Below are positions 8,208-19,442 of a DNA stretch of 64,000 nt, one piece after another; position 1 is the stretch's first letter, and the number at the start of each line of letters is the position of its first letter. The notes under the pieces were generated by a model. It saw only the letters and a program-made list of their open reading frames with translations, had not been told where the DNA came from and made no database searches. The position numbers and the translations under genes are program-made. The stretch comes from Pseudomonas brassicacearum (GTDB lineage: Bacteria > Pseudomonadota > Gammaproteobacteria > Pseudomonadales > Pseudomonadaceae): assembly GCF_009601685.2 (NCBI RefSeq), contig NZ_CP045701.2, positions 3,596,001-3,660,000 of the forward strand, written 5' to 3'.

Positions 8208-11200
8208 ATGATTTTCAACGTACAAAATTTTGGCGCCAAAGGAGATGGCATCACGGACGACACGGCAGCCATCCAGAGTGCGATTGATGCGGCGGCCGCG
8301 GCCGGCGGTGGGCAGGTGTACATGCCGACCGGCACCTACATCGTGTCGGGGGGAGAGGAACCTTCCGATGGCTGCCTGATGCTCAAGAGCAATGTCTACC
8401 TGTACGGCGACGGCATGGGCCAGACGACGGTCAAGTTGGTCGATGGCTCCGACACCAAGATCACCGGGATCATCCGTTCTGCCTACGGCGAGGAAACCCA
8501 CGACTTCGGCGTCAGCAACCTCACCATCGACGGCAACCGCGACAGCACCACCGGCAAGGTCGACGGCTGGTTCAACGGCTACATTCCCGGCGAAGAAGGC
8601 TACGACTCCAACGTCACCCTCGACAGCGTCGAGATCAAGGATTGCTCCGGGTACGGTTTCGACCCCCACGAGCAAACCGTCAACATGGTCATCAAGAACA
8701 GCGTGTCCCACGGCAACGGCCTGGACGGTTTCGTCGCCGACTTCCTCAGCGACAGCACCTTCGAAAACAACGTCGCCTACGACAACGACCGCCACGGTTT
8801 CAACGTCGTCACCAGCACCCACGATTTCACCATGACCAATAACGTCGCCTACGACAACGGCGGCAATGGCATCGTGGTCCAGCGCGGCAGCGAGGACATC
8901 CCCTCGCCCAGCAACATCACCATCACCGGCGGCGAGGTGTATGGCAACGGCGCCGAGGGGGTGCTGATCAAGCTCTCCAGCGAGGTGACCGTCAGCGGCA
9001 TCGACATTCATGACAACAGCAGCGCCGGGATTCGTATCTACGGCAGCAACCACGTCGAGATCATCGACAACACCCTCAACAACAATGCCCTGGGCAGTGC
9101 CGTACCGGAGATCATCATCCAGTCCTACGACGACACCCAGGGCGTGTCCGGCAAGTACTTCAACGGCAGCGACAACCTCATCCAGGGCAACATCATCAGC
9201 GGCAGCGACCTGTCGACCTATGGCGTGGCAGAGCGCAACGAAGACGGCACCGACCGCAACGCCATCATCGCCAACACCATCAGCCACACCAGCAAGGGCG
9301 CCACGCTGGTCTATGGCGACGGCAGCTACGTCAGCGCCACGGTGCCCATGACCACCGTACAAGGTACCGCGGGCAACGACACCCTGCTCGGCAGCGCCGC
9401 CAACGAGATTTTCTACGGCGGCGCAGGCAACGACACCATCAATGGCGCGGCCGGTAGCGACATCCTCGTCGGTGGCGCCGGCATTGACAAACTCACCGCA
9501 GGCACCGGTGCCGATACGTTCCGTTTCGTCGCGCAGTCGGACAGTTACCGCAACGCGACCACCAGTTTCGATGACACCATCACCGACTTCGACGTCACCC
9601 AGGACAAGATCGATCTCGCCGGCCTGGGTTTCACCGGACTGGGCAATGGCCGTGGCGGCACCCTGCAGGTCAGCTACAGCGCCAGCAGCGACCGCACCTA
9701 CATCAAGGACTACGACGCCGACGCCAATGGCAATCGCTTCGAGCTGATCCTCTCGGGCAACCTGACCAGCACCTTGACCTCCAGCAACTTCATCTTCAAT
9801 CGGGTGGTCACCGGCACCAGTGGCAGCGATTCGCTGCTGGGTAGCGATGCGGCCGATACCCTGCTCGGCCTGGCGGGCAACGACAGCCTCAGTGGCGGCG
9901 CCGGCGATGACAAGCTCGACGGCGGTGCCGGCAAGGACACCCTCACCGGTGGTGCCGGGGCGGACACCTTCGTGTTCGCCAGCCGCCAGGACAGCTACCG
10001 CAACTACAACACCGGCGGCGTCAACCTGGGCGACCTGATCACCGACTTCGACATCAACGCCGACAAGATCGACCTCTCCGCCATGGACTTCACCGGCCTG
10101 GGGGACGGCAAGAACAACACCGTGTACCTGGTGCTCAACAGTGCCGGCACCAAGACCTACATCAAGTCCCTGGAGGCCGACGCCAATGGCAACCGCTTCG
10201 AAGTGGCGCTGGACGGCAATTACCTCAACACCCTGACCAGCGCCAACTTCGTCTTCGCCACCTCCTCGCCGACCAACCAGACACCCGTGGTGGCGACGCC
10301 GCTGCTGGACCAGAATGCCACCGAAAACACCCCGTTCAGCTACGTGGTGCCGGCCACCAGTTTCACCGATCCGGATAACGACAGCCTGAGCTACACCGCC
10401 AAGCTCGCCGATGGCAGCGCCCTGCCCAACTGGCTGACCTTCGATGCCGCCACCCGTACCTTCAGCGGCACACCACCCGACACCGCGTCGGGCACCTACG
10501 CCATCCAGGTCACCGCAACAGACGGCAGCAACGCCATCGTCAGCGACAGCTTTACCCTCGCGGTGCAGGACGTCCCCACGGCCATTGTGATCAATGGCAC
10601 GCCGAACAACGACACGCTGACCGGCACCACAGCCAACGAGCAACTGTTCGGTGGCGCGGGCAACGACACCCTCGATGGCGGCGCCGGCAACGACATCCTG
10701 GTCGGCGGCACCGGGGTGGACAAGCTCACCGGCGGCGCCGGGGCCGATGTGTTCCGCTACACCTCCAAGCTCGACAGCTACCGCACCAGTTCCACCAGCG
10801 CCAGCGACCAGATCCTCGACTTCGACGTGGCCGCGGACAAGATCGACGTGTCGGCGCTTGGCTATACCGGCCTGGGCAATGGCAGTGGCGGCACGCTGCA
10901 GGTGACCTACAGCGCCTCGACCAACCGCACCTACCTCAAGGACTTCACGGTCGACGCCAACGGCAATCGCTTTGAAATTTCGCTGGCCGGCAACCTGGCC
11001 GGCAGCCTGACGGCCAGCCACTTTGTCTTCGCCGACCAGAACACCCCCACCAACGTAGCGCCGGTCGTGGCCATTGCGCTGTTGGACCAGAATGCCAGTG
11101 AAAGCACACCCTTCAGCTACACCCTGGCCAGCAACAGCTTCACTGACGCCAACCAGGATGTACTGACCTACACCGCCACCCTCGCCAACGGCAACGCTCT

Positions 11201-13820
11201 GCCCGCGTGGCTGAGTTTCAATGCCACCAATCTGACCTTCAGCGGCACCCCGACCAGCACCGCGGCAGGCAACTACGACGTATTGGTCAAGGCCACCGAT
11301 CCCTCGGGCGCCTCGGTCAGTGACAGCTTTGCCCTGGCGGTGGCCGATGCGCCCGCCAACACCATCACCGGCACCAACAACGCCGAAACCCTCAACGGCA
11401 CGACCGGTGCGGACCTGATCCTTGGCCTGGGCGGCAACGACACGATCAAGGCCGGCACCGGCGCGGACATCATCGACGGCGGTGTGGGACGCGACTCGCT
11501 GTACGGCGGCGACGGTGCCGATACGTTCCGCTACACCAACGGGCTCGACAGCTACCGCGACTACGACGCGGGAGGCGTCACGGCCACCGACACGATTTAT
11601 GACTTCACCATCGGCGTCGACAAAATCGATGTCTCGGAGCTGGGTTTTCTCGGCCTCGGCGATGGCAGCAACGGCACGCTGTACATGACCTTGAACGCCG
11701 CCGGCGACAAGACCTACATCAAGTCCGCCGAAGCCGATGCCGACGGCAATCGCTTCGAGATCGCCCTCAGTGGCAACTACCTCAACACCCTCACCGCCAG
11801 CGACTTCGTCTTCGGCGAGCGTGCCCAGCAGGACATCCTCTACCTGCCGACCCTCGGCCAATCCAATGCACGCCTGCTGCGCATGACCGAGGACGACGAC
11901 CAGTCCGGCACGTCGATGCTGGTCAATGACCTGGACCGTTACACCACCTACGACGTGCGCAGCCAGTTCACCGATGCCGATGGCAACGGCATCGACATCG
12001 CGGTGGGCGGCAGCACGGTCAACGGCCTGTCCACACTCAGCGCCGAGGAGCTCCAGCTGTGCTGGTGGTTGACCGACACCAACCAGCCCGGGCCGGCACT
12101 GTTGCGGGCGGTGACGTTGCTGCGCGACCAGCTCACCGAACTGCAGTCGATCGATAACGTCACCATGGGCATCATCTGGGGCCAGGGCGAGGAAGCCGCC
12201 CAGGAAATCGCTCGCGCCACCGACAAGGCGGCGGCAGCTGCGGCCTATAAGGCCGCGACCTTGAAGGTGTTCGACTACTTGCACGCCCAGTTCGGCAATT
12301 TCAGTGTGTACATGATGGAAACCGGTCACTACTCAGAGGACGCGGCCCGGGCGCGGGGTTATTCGGAAGAGAAAATCGCCTCCATCGTCGAGGGCGTCGG
12401 TTATGTCCGCGCCGCCCAGGAAGCCATCGCCGCCGAGCGCGCCGACGTCAAGCTGGCGGTGGACTACACCGACCTGCCCTTGCGCTACGAAGTCGACCCG
12501 CTGGTATACCCCGATGACGTCTGGCACCTGCACGAGGAATCGGCGGAAATCGTCGGCCAGCGCCTGGCGGACTACATTGCCGATGACCTGGGCTTGCAGG
12601 GCAATCCCGACGACAACAACAGCGTGCAGGACATCTTCGACAACGCCCAGAACCAGGGCGGGATGATCTCCGGTACCGACCAGGACGACACCCTGGTGGG
12701 CAGCTCGGGCAACGACACGCTGGATGGTGACCTGGGCGCTGACACCCTCACCGGTGGCGACGGCAACGACATCTACGTGGTCGACAATGCCTTCGACAGC
12801 GTGGTGGAAACCAACACCTCGGCATCGCAGATCGATACGGTGCAAGCCTCGGTCAGTTGGACCCTGGGCGCCAATCTGGAGAACCTGTTGCTCACCGGTG
12901 TGTCGGACATCGACGGCACCGGCAATGAACGGCGCAACTTCATCACCGGCAACGCCGCCAATAACGTGCTCAACGGCGCCGCAGGGGCCGACAGCCTGAG
13001 CGGTGGCGATGGCAACGACACCTACTTTGTCGACAATGCCGACGACAGCGTGATCGAGACCAACAGCAATACGGTGACCGGCGGGATCGACAGTGTGCAC
13101 AGCAGCCTGGCGGCCTATACCTTGGGCAACAACGTCGAGAACCTGTATGTCGATAGCACCGGCGCCGCCAATGGCACCGGCAACGCGCTGGACAATACGC
13201 TGTTCGCCGGCGCCGGCAACAATGTGCTGGATGGACGCGATGGCATTGACACGGCCAGCTTTGAGCGCGCCCTGTCCGGCGTGACCGTCAACCTCTCGAC
13301 GTCGGCGCAACAGAACACCGTGGGGTCTGGGCTCGACACCTTGAAGTTCATCGAGAACCTGAAGGGAAGCGCCTACGCCGACACGCTGTCGGGGAACAGT
13401 GCGGCGAACGTCCTGGACGGAGGGGCCGGCAACGATACGCTGGTGGGTGGTTCGGGCGACGATCGGTTGATCGGCGGCGCTGGCACCGACAATCTTACCG
13501 GTGGCACTGGTGCGGACACCTACGTGTTTGGTGCGCTGTCGGACATGGGCGTCGGGGCCTTGCGCGATGTGGTCAGCGGTTTCAAGAGCGCGGAGTTCGA
13601 CAAGTTGGACCTCACCGGCCTGGACGCCAACCCGCTGACCGCCGAAGTCGACGCCTTCACCTTCATCGGCAGCAACGCCTTCGACCCCACCAACGCCACC
13701 GGTCAACTGCGCTTCGCCGATGGCATCCTCTCCGGCAGCACAAACGCCGACGCCACCCCCGAGTTCGAATTCGAACTGGTCGGCGTCAAGGAGCTGCACG
13801 CCAGCGACTTCACCGCCTGA
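8208..13820 (+). CDS. psmE: Bifunctional mannuronan C5-epimerase / SGNH O-acetylesterase (PsmE-like), RTX secreted
   Basis: This 1870-residue protein converts mannuronate to guluronate in alginate outside the cell and probably also removes O-acetyl groups. Residues 1-380 form a right-handed beta-helix A-module with catalytic Tyr149, Asp152, His154 and Asp178 (YGFDPHE and GLDGFVAD), the same numbering as Azotobacter AlgE4. Four AlgE-type R-modules follow (about 383-535, 535-685, 795-943 and 1051-1205), with two Ig-like He_PIG domains at 686-791 and 944-1050. Residues 1207-1465 are an SGNH/SASA esterase: GQSN with Ser1219, WGQGE at 1324-1328 and DVWH ending at His1440. RTX nonapeptides (GGxGNDxL) and a type I signal fill 1485-1870. 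No Sec signal is present. P. syringae PsmE is the known bifunctional precedent. Confidence 0.88.
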   Translation: MIFNVQNFGAKGDGITDDTAAIQSAIDAAAAAGGGQVYMPTGTYIVSGGEEPSDGCLMLKSNVYLYGDGMGQTTVKLVDGSDTKITGIIRSAYGEETHDFGVSNLTIDGNRDSTTGKVDGWFNGYIPGEEGYDSNVTLDSVEIKDCSGYGFDPHEQTVNMVIKNSVSHGNGLDGFVADFLSDSTFENNVAYDNDRHGFNVVTSTHDFTMTNNVAYDNGGNGIVVQRGSEDIPSPSNITITGGEVYGNGAEGVLIKLSSEVTVSGIDIHDNSSAGIRIYGSNHVEIIDNTLNNNALGSAVPEIIIQSYDDTQGVSGKYFNGSDNLIQGNIISGSDLSTYGVAERNEDGTDRNAIIANTISHTSKGATLVYGDGSYVSATVPMTTVQGTAGNDTLLGSAANEIFYGGAGNDTINGAAGSDILVGGAGIDKLTAGTGADTFRFVAQSDSYRNATTSFDDTITDFDVTQDKIDLAGLGFTGLGNGRGGTLQVSYSASSDRTYIKDYDADANGNRFELILSGNLTSTLTSSNFIFNRVVTGTSGSDSLLGSDAADTLLGLAGNDSLSGGAGDDKLDGGAGKDTLTGGAGADTFVFASRQDSYRNYNTGGVNLGDLITDFDINADKIDLSAMDFTGLGDGKNNTVYLVLNSAGTKTYIKSLEADANGNRFEVALDGNYLNTLTSANFVFATSSPTNQTPVVATPLLDQNATENTPFSYVVPATSFTDPDNDSLSYTAKLADGSALPNWLTFDAATRTFSGTPPDTASGTYAIQVTATDGSNAIVSDSFTLAVQDVPTAIVINGTPNNDTLTGTTANEQLFGGAGNDTLDGGAGNDILVGGTGVDKLTGGAGADVFRYTSKLDSYRTSSTSASDQILDFDVAADKIDVSALGYTGLGNGSGGTLQVTYSASTNRTYLKDFTVDANGNRFEISLAGNLAGSLTASHFVFADQNTPTNVAPVVAIALLDQNASESTPFSYTLASNSFTDANQDVLTYTATLANGNALPAWLSFNATNLTFSGTPTSTAAGNYDVLVKATDPSGASVSDSFALAVADAPANTITGTNNAETLNGTTGADLILGLGGNDTIKAGTGADIIDGGVGRDSLYGGDGADTFRYTNGLDSYRDYDAGGVTATDTIYDFTIGVDKIDVSELGFLGLGDGSNGTLYMTLNAAGDKTYIKSAEADADGNRFEIALSGNYLNTLTASDFVFGERAQQDILYLPTLGQSNARLLRMTEDDDQSGTSMLVNDLDRYTTYDVRSQFTDADGNGIDIAVGGSTVNGLSTLSAEELQLCWWLTDTNQPGPALLRAVTLLRDQLTELQSIDNVTMGIIWGQGEEAAQEIARATDKAAAAAAYKAATLKVFDYLHAQFGNFSVYMMETGHYSEDAARARGYSEEKIASIVEGVGYVRAAQEAIAAERADVKLAVDYTDLPLRYEVDPLVYPDDVWHLHEESAEIVGQRLADYIADDLGLQGNPDDNNSVQDIFDNAQNQGGMISGTDQDDTLVGSSGNDTLDGDLGADTLTGGDGNDIYVVDNAFDSVVETNTSASQIDTVQASVSWTLGANLENLLLTGVSDIDGTGNERRNFITGNAANNVLNGAAGADSLSGGDGNDTYFVDNADDSVIETNSNTVTGGIDSVHSSLAAYTLGNNVENLYVDSTGAANGTGNALDNTLFAGAGNNVLDGRDGIDTASFERALSGVTVNLSTSAQQNTVGSGLDTLKFIENLKGSAYADTLSGNSAANVLDGGAGNDTLVGGSGDDRLIGGAGTDNLTGGTGADTYVFGALSDMGVGALRDVVSGFKSAEFDKLDLTGLDANPLTAEVDAFTFIGSNAFDPTNATGQLRFADGILSGSTNADATPEFEFELVGVKELHASDFTA

Positions 13821-13849
13821 ATGCCCCCCTGAGCAGGCTTGCCCGCAAT

Positions 13850-16692
13850 AGCGGCGGCACATTCAGCAAGGATGCTGACTGACCCACCGCCTTCGCGAGC
13901 AAGCTTTGCTCCCACAGGGGATTGTTGTTGGCCGGAAAATCCCAGGCGGGCACCGATCCAAACGGTGGGAGCAAAGCTTGCTCGCGATGACGGCGGCACA
14001 TCCAACATCAAGACAGACTGACCCACCGCCTGCGCGAGCAAGCTCTGCTCCCACAGGGGATTGTTGTTGGCCGGAAAATCCCAGGCGGGCACCGATCCAA
14101 ACGGTGGGAGCAAAGCTTGCTCGCGATGACGGCGGCACATCCAACATCAAGGCAGACTGACCCACCGCCTTCGCCAGCAAGCTTTGCTCCCACAAGGGAT
14201 TTTTGTTGGCCGGGAGATCCCAGGCTGGCACCGATCCAAACGGTGGGAGCAAAGCTTGCTCGCGATGACCGCGGCACATCCAACATCAAGGCAGACGGAC
14301 ACACCGCCTTCGCCAGCAAGCTCTGCTCCCACAGGGGATTTTTGTTGGCCGGGAAATCCCAGGCTGGCACCGACCCAAATGGTGGGAGCAAAGCTTGCTC
14401 GCGATAACGGCGGCACATCCAACATCAAGGCAGACTGACCCACCGCCTTCGCGAGCAAGCGCTGCTCCCACAGGGGATTTTTGTTGGCCGGGAAATCCCA
14501 GGCGGGCACCGATCCAGACGGTGGGAGCAAAGCTTGCTCGCGATGACCGCGGCACATCCAACATCAAGACAGACTGACCCACCGCCTTCGCCAGCAAGCT
14601 TTGCTCCCACAGGGGATTTTTGTTGGCCGGGAAATCCCAGGCGGGCACCGGTCCAAACGGTGGGAGCAAAGCTTGCTCGCGATGACCGCGGCACATCCAA
14701 CATCAAGACAGACTGACCCACCGCCTTCGCGAGCAAGCTTTGCTCCCACAGGGGATTTTTGTTGGCCGGGAAATCCCAGGCGGGCACCGATCCAAACGGT
14801 GGGAGCAAAGCTTGCTCGCGATGACCGCGGCACATCCAACATCAGGGCAGACTGACCCACCGCCTTCGCGAGCAAGCTTTGCTCCCACAGGGGATTTTTG
14901 TTGGCCGGGAAATCCCAGGCGGGCACCGATCCAAACGGTGGGAGCAAAGCTTGATCGCGATGACGGCGGCACATCCAACATCAAGACAGACTGACCCACC
15001 GCCTTCGCGAGCAAGCCCTCACACATGGGATTTTTGTTGGCCGGGAAATCCCAGGCGGGCACCGACCCAAACGGTGGGAGCAAAGCTTGCTCGCGATAAC
15101 GGCGGCACATCCAACATCAAGGCAGACTGACCCACCGCCTTCGCCAGCAAGCTTTGCTCCCACAAGGGATTTTTTTTGGCCGGGAAATCCCAGGCGGGCA
15201 CCGATCCAAACGGTGGGAGCAAAGCTTGCTCGCGATGACGGCGGCACATCCAACGTCAAGGCAGACTGACCCACCGCCTTCGCGAGCAAGCTTTGCTCCC
15301 ACAGGGGATTCTTGTTGGCCGGGAAATCGCAGGCTGGCACCGACCCAAACGTTGGGAGCAAAGCTTGCTCGCGATGACCGCGGCACATCCAACATCAAGA
15401 CAGACTGACACACCGCCTGCGCGAGCAAGCTTTGCTCCCACAGGGGATTTTTGTTGGCCGGGAAATCCCAGGCTGGCACCGATCCAGACGGTGGGAGCAA
15501 AACTTGCTCGCGATGACCGCGGCACATCCAACATCAAGGCAGACGGACACACCGCCTTTGCGAGCAAGCTTTGCTCCCACAGGGGATTTTTGTTGGCCGG
15601 GAAATCCCAGGCTGGCACCGATCCAAACGGTGGGAGCAAAGCTTGCTCGCGATGACCGCGGCACATCCAACATCAAGGCAGACTGACACACCGCCTTCGC
15701 GAGCAAGCTTTGCTCCCACAGGGGATTTTTGTTGGCCGGGAAATCCCAGGCGGGCACCGATCCAAACGGTGGGAGCAAAGCTTGATCGCGATGACGGCGG
15801 CACATCCAACATCAAGACAGACTGACCCACCGCCTTCGCGAGCAAGCCCTCACACATGGGATTTTTGTTGGCCGGGAAATCCCAGGCGGGCACCGACCCA
15901 AACGGTGGGAGCAAAGCTTGCTCGCGATAACGGCGGCACATCCAACATCAAGGCAGACTGACCCACCGCCTTCGCCAGCAAGCTTTGCTCCCACAAGGGA
16001 TTTTTTTTGGCCGGGAAATCCCAGGCGGGCACCGATCCAAACGGTGGGAGCAAAGCTTGCTCGCGATGACGGCGGCACATCCAACGTCAAGGCAGACTGA
16101 CCCACCGCCTTCGCGAGCAAGCTTTGCTCCCACAGGGGATTCTTGTTGGCCGGGAAATCGCAGGCTGGCACCGACCCAAACGTTGGGAGCAAAGCTTGCT
16201 CGCGATGACCGCGGCACATCCAACATCAAGACAGACTGACACACCGCCTGCGCGAGCAAGCTTTGCTCCCACAGGGGATTTTTGTTGGCCGGGAAATCCC
16301 AGGCTGGCACCGATCCAGACGGTGGGAGCAAAACTTGCTCGCGATGACCGCGGCACATCCAACATCAAGGCAGACGGACACACCGCCTTTGCGAGCAAGC
16401 TTTGCTCCCACAGGGGATTTTTGTTGGCCGGGAAATCCCAGGCTGGCACCGATCCAAACGGTGGGAGCAAAGCTTGCTCGCGATGACCGCGGCACATCCA
16501 ACATCAAGGCAGACTGACACACCGCCTTCGCGAGCAAGCTTTGCTCCCACAGGTTTTTTTTGTTGGCCGGGAAATCCCAGGCGGGCACCGATCCTAACGG
16601 TGGGAGCAAAGCTTGCTCGCGATGACCGCGGCACATCCAACATCAAGGCAGACTGACCCACCGCCTTCGCGAGCAAGCCCTCACACAGGGAT
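13850..16692. repeat. Tandem array of 20 REP-type units, 139 bp each
   Basis: The marker GACTGAC/GACACACCGCC recurs at 13877, 14016, 14155 and so on to 16651. That is 20 intervals: 18 of 139 bp and two of 136 bp. Each unit holds two inverted REP-like arms (GCGAGCAAGCTTTGCTCCCAC and GTGGGAGCAAAGCTTGCTCGC) around a spacer of GGGATTTTTGTTGGCCGGGAAATCCCAGGC type, so each can fold as a long cruciform. The array lies between the convergent epimerase and TolC-like genes and could end transcription from both sides. It is a REPIN multiplied as a satellite, not CRISPR: there are no unique spacers. Confidence 0.92.
14850..16511. repeat. Higher-order duplication of a six-unit, 831-bp block
   Basis: Units starting at 14850-15680 recur as units 15681-16511 at an offset of 831 bp (5 x 139 + 136). 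Shared rare variants prove the block copy: CTTGATCGCGATGA at about 14951 and 15782, the 3-bp-short unit with GCAAGCCCTCACACATGGG, the TTTTTTTTGG spacer, and the GTTGGGAGC variant. Only scattered bases differ, so the event is recent. Confidence 0.85.
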
Positions 16693-16719
16693 AAGTTGCA
16701 AACTTGAGCCCTGGATTGT

Positions 16720-18075
16720 CTAGAACAAGCTTTGCACCTGCTCCAGCACCGCGCGGTTCATCTGCCCGGTGTGGGTGTGCAGGCTCACATAGCTTTGCAG
16801 CATGTCGAGCTTGGTATCGAGCAGATCTCGACGGGCCTGGAACACCCGCTGTTGTGCATCAAGAATATCCACCGTGGAACGCACGCCACCCTGGAAGCCT
16901 TTTTCCGTCGAGGTCAGCGCTCGCTGGTTGGACTCCACCGCCCGTTGCATCGCCTTGCTCTTGGCAAACCCGGCCACGACGCCCAGGTAATCGGCCTCGA
17001 TATCCTCGGCCAGTTGCTGGCGTTGCACGTCGTAGTCGGACTGGGCGCCGGCCAGTTGCGCTTCGGCCTTGGCCACCGAGGCCCGTACCGCCCCGCCGCG
17101 ATACAACGGAATGTCCAACTGCACCCCCACGTAGTAGGTGTCCTGGCGCGGGTCGAGTTCCTGGTATTGACGGGTTTCCCGGCGGGTCAACTGGGTGGTC
17201 AGCGACAAGGTGGGATAATGCCCGGCGCGCTGGCTGTCAGCCTGGGCTTCGGCCACTTTCACCGCCGCCAGCCGGGCGGCCAGCTCGGGGCTGGCTTGGC
17301 GGGCAATCGCCGTCCAGTACGATAAGTCCTGTTCCGGCGGAATCGGGCTACCGGCGGCAAGCTCTTCGCGCATCGGCAAGATGTCATCGATGGGCACGCT
17401 GGCACGCCCGGACAAGGCCCGCAAAGCCGCCACCCGGCGCGCCTGGGCTTCAGCCTCCTGGGCTTGCACCAGATCGAGCCGCGCCTGGGCCTCATCGATA
17501 TCGGTGATCGCGCCCTGGCCGCCCTCATAAAGCTTTCTACTTTGAATGACCAAGCCTCGGATGGCGGACTTTTGCTGGGCGATCAACTTGATTTCGTTCT
17601 CCGCCCGGGCAACATCGAAATACCCCTTCGCCACCCGGTCATACAGGGTCTGACCGGCCACGTCGAACACCTGGACGCCCAGTTGACCGCGCGCCTTGCC
17701 CTCCTGGTACGCCGCCCAGCGCGCCTTGTCGTAGAGCGGCTGTTGCGCCGCCAGGGTGACGTTGTTCGCCTGGTAATCGTTGCTGTTGACATAGGTGCTG
17801 TCATCACCGCCGTCGGTCCGCCCGCCGTAGCCGTAGCGCGAGGTCAGCGACACTTGCGGGTAAAGGCCGCCACGCCCGATGTCTTCTTCATGCCGCGAAG
17901 CTTCATAGGCGTGGGCAGCCGACTGCACGGTCGGATCGTTGAGGCGCGAGGCATCATAAGCGGCGCTCAGGCTCAGACCGCCCTCAGCGGCCCACACCGG
18001 ATTGAGCGCCGCCCAACCCGCACACAGGCTCAGCAATACACGCAAACGGTAGCGGCAACGATCGACCACGCTCAT
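16720..18075 (-). CDS. TolC-family outer-membrane protein of a type I secretion system
   Basis: The 451-residue protein has a Sec signal (ending near AA30, NPVWAAEGG) and TolC-type helical hairpin repeats, for example QQPLYDKARWAAYQEGK and QLDIPLYRGGAVRASVAKAEAQL. It forms the outer-membrane exit channel. It is the last gene of a three-gene operon, overlapping the HlyD-like gene by 4 bases (18072-18075). Its neighbour across the repeat array is the RTX epimerase, which needs such an exporter, so that is the likely cargo. Confidence 0.9.
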   Translation of the reverse strand: MSVVDRCRYRLRVLLSLCAGWAALNPVWAAEGGLSLSAAYDASRLNDPTVQSAAHAYEASRHEEDIGRGGLYPQVSLTSRYGYGGRTDGGDDSTYVNSNDYQANNVTLAAQQPLYDKARWAAYQEGKARGQLGVQVFDVAGQTLYDRVAKGYFDVARAENEIKLIAQQKSAIRGLVIQSRKLYEGGQGAITDIDEAQARLDLVQAQEAEAQARRVAALRALSGRASVPIDDILPMREELAAGSPIPPEQDLSYWTAIARQASPELAARLAAVKVAEAQADSQRAGHYPTLSLTTQLTRRETRQYQELDPRQDTYYVGVQLDIPLYRGGAVRASVAKAEAQLAGAQSDYDVQRQQLAEDIEADYLGVVAGFAKSKAMQRAVESNQRALTSTEKGFQGGVRSTVDILDAQQRVFQARRDLLDTKLDMLQSYVSLHTHTGQMNRAVLEQVQSLF

Positions 18076-19442
18076 TCCTCCTTGAAGGCTGCAAGCAAGC
18101 GTTCACGCAAAGGCTTCATCAGGTAGTTCATCAAGGTGCGCTCGCCCGTCACCACCGTGACGTCGGCGAGCATGCCCGGGCGCACCAGCAAGCCTGCGCC
18201 CTGCAACGCAACCACGGTGTCGGCGGGAATCTCGACCTTGGCGGAGAAGTACGGTTGGTGGGTCTGTTCATCGATCAGTTGATCCGCCGACACCGTCGTC
18301 ACCGTGCCGGTAACCGTTGGCGTATCCACCCGCTGCAGCGCCGTGAAATGCACATGCACCGGCAGGCCCGGGCGCAGTTTGTTGGCCATCAGCGGCTCGA
18401 AACGCGCGGTGATCGCCATCGGTGCATCCAGCGGCACCACTTGCATCAGGGTCTGGCCGGCCTGCGCCACGCCGCCGACGGTATGAATGCTTACGTCCAT
18501 GACCTGCCCGGCCACCGGCGCACGGATCGCACCGTTGTCGACTTCAAACTGCAAGGCGCGAATCTGATCGGCATAACCGGCCGCCTCGGCCGAGACTTCG
18601 CTGAGCTGGGTTTCGGCATCGCGGCGGAATTCCTGCTGCGCCTGCAAGGCCTTGAGCCGGCTTTCATTGATCGCCTGGCGAGTCCTGCCGACATCACCCA
18701 CACCAGAAGCGATCTGCCCCGCCAACTGGGCCGCGTTGCGCTCGGCCTCGAAGAGTTTGTTGCGCGGAACGTAACCCTCCCGAGCCAAATCACGCAGGCC
18801 TTCGAGTTCCTGCTGCTGGAAGCGCATCTGCGCGTCGTAGTTGCGCTTGACGCCTTCGTAGCCAAGCAATTGCTGCTGCAAGGCCGCGGCTTCGTGCTCG
18901 ATGATCTGCAAGCGGCTGCCCAGCTCCGCGCGGCGGGTGATGAACAACTGGCTCTGCAAGGCCATGGCCGCCTTGACTCGCGGTTCGTCGGCGTGCGCCA
19001 GCAGCTCCGCGGGCCATTGGATCTGGGCACTGCCCAGGCGCTCGGCAATCAAGCGCGCCTCGATGCTGCGATCATTGAGCAGCTTGCCCAAGGTCACGTC
19101 CAGTTGCGACTGCGCCTGCACCGTATTGAGTTGCACGAGCAATTGCCCCTGGGTGACGCGGTCGCCATCGCTGACCAGCAGTTTTTCCACCACCCCACCG
19201 ACCAGCGACTGCACCGCCTTGCGCTCCCCCGCCACCACCACGGTGCCGCTGCCTACCACCCCTTGGTCGAGCGGCGCCAGGCAGGCCCAGAGCAGGAAAC
19301 CACCCAGCGTCAGGACCAGGAATCCCACGCCATAGCGAGCCGCGCTCCCGGCGTCGGTGCTGGCGCTGGGCAGTGTCGTGGTGCTGCGCACGCTCAGCCC
19401 CTGCTCGCTGTACGCTTGTGTTCCTGGAGTCAGATCACGCAT
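18072..19442 (-). CDS. HlyD/PrtE-family membrane fusion protein
   Basis: This 456-residue adaptor has one N-terminal membrane helix (GVGFLVLTLGGFLLWACLAPLD, about residues 36-57). A long coiled-coil periplasmic section and a lipoyl/beta-barrel part (IRAPVAGQVMDVSIHTVGGVAQAG) follow. It links the inner-membrane ABC exporter to the TolC-like channel. It overlaps the ABC gene by 8 bases and the TolC-like gene by 4, so the three are one operon. Confidence 0.92.
   Translation of the reverse strand: MRDLTPGTQAYSEQGLSVRSTTTLPSASTDAGSAARYGVGFLVLTLGGFLLWACLAPLDQGVVGSGTVVVAGERKAVQSLVGGVVEKLLVSDGDRVTQGQLLVQLNTVQAQSQLDVTLGKLLNDRSIEARLIAERLGSAQIQWPAELLAHADEPRVKAAMALQSQLFITRRAELGSRLQIIEHEAAALQQQLLGYEGVKRNYDAQMRFQQQELEGLRDLAREGYVPRNKLFEAERNAAQLAGQIASGVGDVGRTRQAINESRLKALQAQQEFRRDAETQLSEVSAEAAGYADQIRALQFEVDNGAIRAPVAGQVMDVSIHTVGGVAQAGQTLMQVVPLDAPMAITARFEPLMANKLRPGLPVHVHFTALQRVDTPTVTGTVTTVSADQLIDEQTHQPYFSAKVEIPADTVVALQGAGLLVRPGMLADVTVVTGERTLMNYLMKPLRERLLAAFKEE

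Noticed and set aside
13850..16692. Many 60-136-codon frames and a CRISPR-like look in the repeat array
   Set aside because: The frames recur with the 139-bp period in several phases and lack ribosome sites; the units have no unique spacers and are REP-type inverted repeats, so neither genes nor CRISPR are supported.
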